A stretch of 64,000 nt of DNA from Clostridium sp. (GTDB lineage Bacteria; Bacillota; Clostridia; Clostridiales; Clostridiaceae): positions 1-64,000 of the forward strand of contig JARLHR010000041.1 of the NCBI GenBank assembly GCA_031292145.1. Reading direction: 5' to 3'. The notes below the pieces were generated by a model. The model had not been told where the DNA came from. It saw only the letters and a list, made by a program, of their open reading frames with translations, and made no database searches. Of the stretch, positions 63,601 through 64,000 are shown in pieces. How positions within the stretch are numbered: position 1 is the first letter of the stretch; every line of letters begins with the position of its first letter. The position numbers and the translations under genes were made by a program.

Positions 63601-64000
63601 GAGAAGATGTAAATATATTAGTAGTAGATACAGAAGTTTACTCAAATACTGGTGGTCAATCATCTAAATCTACTCCAACAGCTGCAATCGCTAAGTTTGC
63701 TGCAAGTGGTAAGAAGACTAAGAAGAAAGACCTTGGAATGATGGCTATGAGTTATGGTTATGTATATGTAGCTCAAATTAACATGGGTGCTGATAAGAAC
63801 CAAGTTATGAAAGCTCTTGCAGAAGCAGAAGCTTACAAGGGACCATCATTAATAATAGCTTATGCACCATGTATTAATCACGGATTAAGAATTGGTATGG
63901 GTAACAGCCAAGAAGAAGCTAAGAGAGCTACTGCATGTGGATATTGGCAAATGTACAGATTCAACCCAGAATTAAAAGAAGCTGGAAAGAATCCATTTAC
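60663..64000 (+). CDS. nifJ: Pyruvate:ferredoxin (flavodoxin) oxidoreductase, 3' end outside window
   Basis: The frame is open from ATG 60663 to the window end, 1112 residues of about 1170. It converts pyruvate and CoA to acetyl-CoA, CO2 and reduced ferredoxin, the central step of clostridial fermentation. Domains in order: pyruvate-binding I (FPITPSSPMAEHVDEW), transketolase-C-like II, gamma domain III (GSDGTVGANKSAIK), a 2x[4Fe-4S] ferredoxin domain (CIQCNQCSMVCP near 685 and CSGCGNCAQICP near 745) and the ThDP domain with the proximal cluster cysteines in CAGCGETP and FGGDGWAYDIGYGG. Codons are noticeably more biased than in neighbours (many CCA, GGA, AAC, AGA), as expected for a highly expressed gene. 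Ribosome site AGAGGGG. Confidence 0.97.
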   Translation, partial: MRKMKTMDGNTAAAHISYAFTEVSAIFPITPSSPMAEHVDEWVAQGRKNIFGQPVKVMEMQSEAGAAGAVHGSLQAGALTTTYTASQGLLLMIPNMYKISGEMLPGVFHVSARALATSALNIFGDHQDVMAARQTGFAMLAEGSVQEVMDLAAVAHLTAIKTRIPFLNFFDGFRTSHEVQKIEVLEYDELANLLDWDSVKAFRERALNPNHPVTRGTAQNADIYFQERESVNKFYDELPETVENYMAEITKLTGREYHCFDYYGAPDADRVIVAMGSATDVCEETIDYLNANGQKVGVVKVRLYRPFSNERLIAAIPKTVKKIAVLDRTKEPGSTGEPLYLDIRNAFYGQADAPLIVGGRFGLGSKDPNPGHIAAVYANLAQDAPKNGFTIGINDDVTNTSLEVTEDIDATPEGTTSCKFWGLGSDGTVGANKSAIKIIGDNTDMYAQAYFFYDSKKSGGITVSHLRFGKKAIKSPYLINKADFVSCSNQSYIHKYNVLDGLKPGSTFLLNTIWTPEDLEEKLPAAYKRFLANNNIKFYTLNAVGIAQEIGLGGRINMIMQSAFFKLANIIPVEDAIKHLKAAVVTSYGKKGEKVVNMNNAAIDRGVESIVEIKIPEAWKTAQDEEAVEIKHATKFVKDIVIPMNRQEGDQLPVSAFAGMEDGTFENGTAAFEKRGIAVNVPEWDSEKCIQCNQCSMVCPHASIRPFLLTDAEKNAAPSANKAVAAKGLKTEEPLFYTMGVTPLDCSGCGNCAQICPAPGKALVMKPQESQHDQMEAWDYLTHDISAKKNPMNKNTVKGSQFEQPLLEFSGACAGCGETPYVKAITQLVGDRMMVANATGCTSIWGGSAPSTPYTKNKNGHGPAWANSLFEDNAEYGLGMFLGVKAIRERIAEKAEAAIAANDPAKAELQEWLDNVNEGEGTRERADKLTAALEASNTELAKEILAEQDYFVKRSQWIFGGDGWAYDIGYGGVDHVLASGEDVNILVVDTEVYSNTGGQSSKSTPTAAIAKFAASGKKTKKKDLGMMAMSYGYVYVAQINMGADKNQVMKALAEAEAYKGPSLIIAYAPCINHGLRIGMGNSQEEAKRATACGYWQMYRFNPELKEAGKNPF

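Overview
The window is AT-rich DNA with Shine-Dalgarno-led, mostly plus-strand genes. It looks like a chromosomal segment of a Clostridium sensu stricto species, probably from the solventogenic C. beijerinckii-like group. Evidence for this is a pyruvate:ferredoxin oxidoreductase beside a flavodoxin, an iron-dependent alcohol dehydrogenase, clostridial cell-wall-binding repeat proteins, a parE-parC pair and a very low GC content. The species is an inference. I saw no rRNA, tRNA, CRISPR array, phage or complete insertion sequence.

Layout. 1-290: end of a cell-wall-binding repeat protein. 459-5141: YesN/YesM-type response regulator, sensor kinase and a solute-binding protein. 5.3-8.5 kb: cysK, a hemerythrin-like protein and an iron alcohol dehydrogenase. 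9.1-16.9 kb: polar amino-acid ABC transporter, two paralogous PucR-type regulators and a GABA-type aminotransferase. 17.6-24.8 kb: a response regulator with a transcriptional-activator (SARP-like) output, and a 1932-residue protein combining a kinase-like domain, AAA ATPase, GAF, histidine kinase and GGDEF. 25.1-30.3 kb: two related secreted surface proteins with cell-wall-binding repeats, bracketed by three copies of a ~165-bp element. 30.8-31.2 kb: decayed Rpn-type transposase/nuclease gene. 31.6-33.4 kb: two succinylglutamate desuccinylase/aspartoacylase family genes, the second without the zinc ligands. 35.2-40.0 kb: 2-aminoethylphosphonate synthesis genes (nucleotidyltransferase, PEP mutase fused to a cytidylyltransferase, phosphonopyruvate decarboxylase, AEP transaminase). 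40.1-41.6 kb: zinc-type ABC transporter on the minus strand with a Fur/Zur-like operator. 42.0-44.0 kb: dltA and dltC without dltB or dltD. 45.6-64 kb: mostly housekeeping genes (pepF, rhomboid protease, GT2 synthase, parE, parC, DJ-1 family, recJ, murG, flavodoxin, PFOR running off the end).

The most unusual content lies between the genes. One family (A) has eight nearly complete copies and one truncated copy of a 200-340 bp imperfect hairpin. The helices change together on both arms, while internal-loop and near-apical motifs stay constant. Most copies carry a TATAGATATCCAA-like terminal inverted repeat. A second family (B) has AGGCAC-type terminal inverted repeats. Copies of both families sit inside apparent operons, and some begin exactly on a gene's stop codon. 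Further small repeats are heptanucleotide arrays and hairpins near the topoisomerase, recJ and murG genes. Family A is the best candidate here for an undescribed structured RNA or hairpin mobile element.
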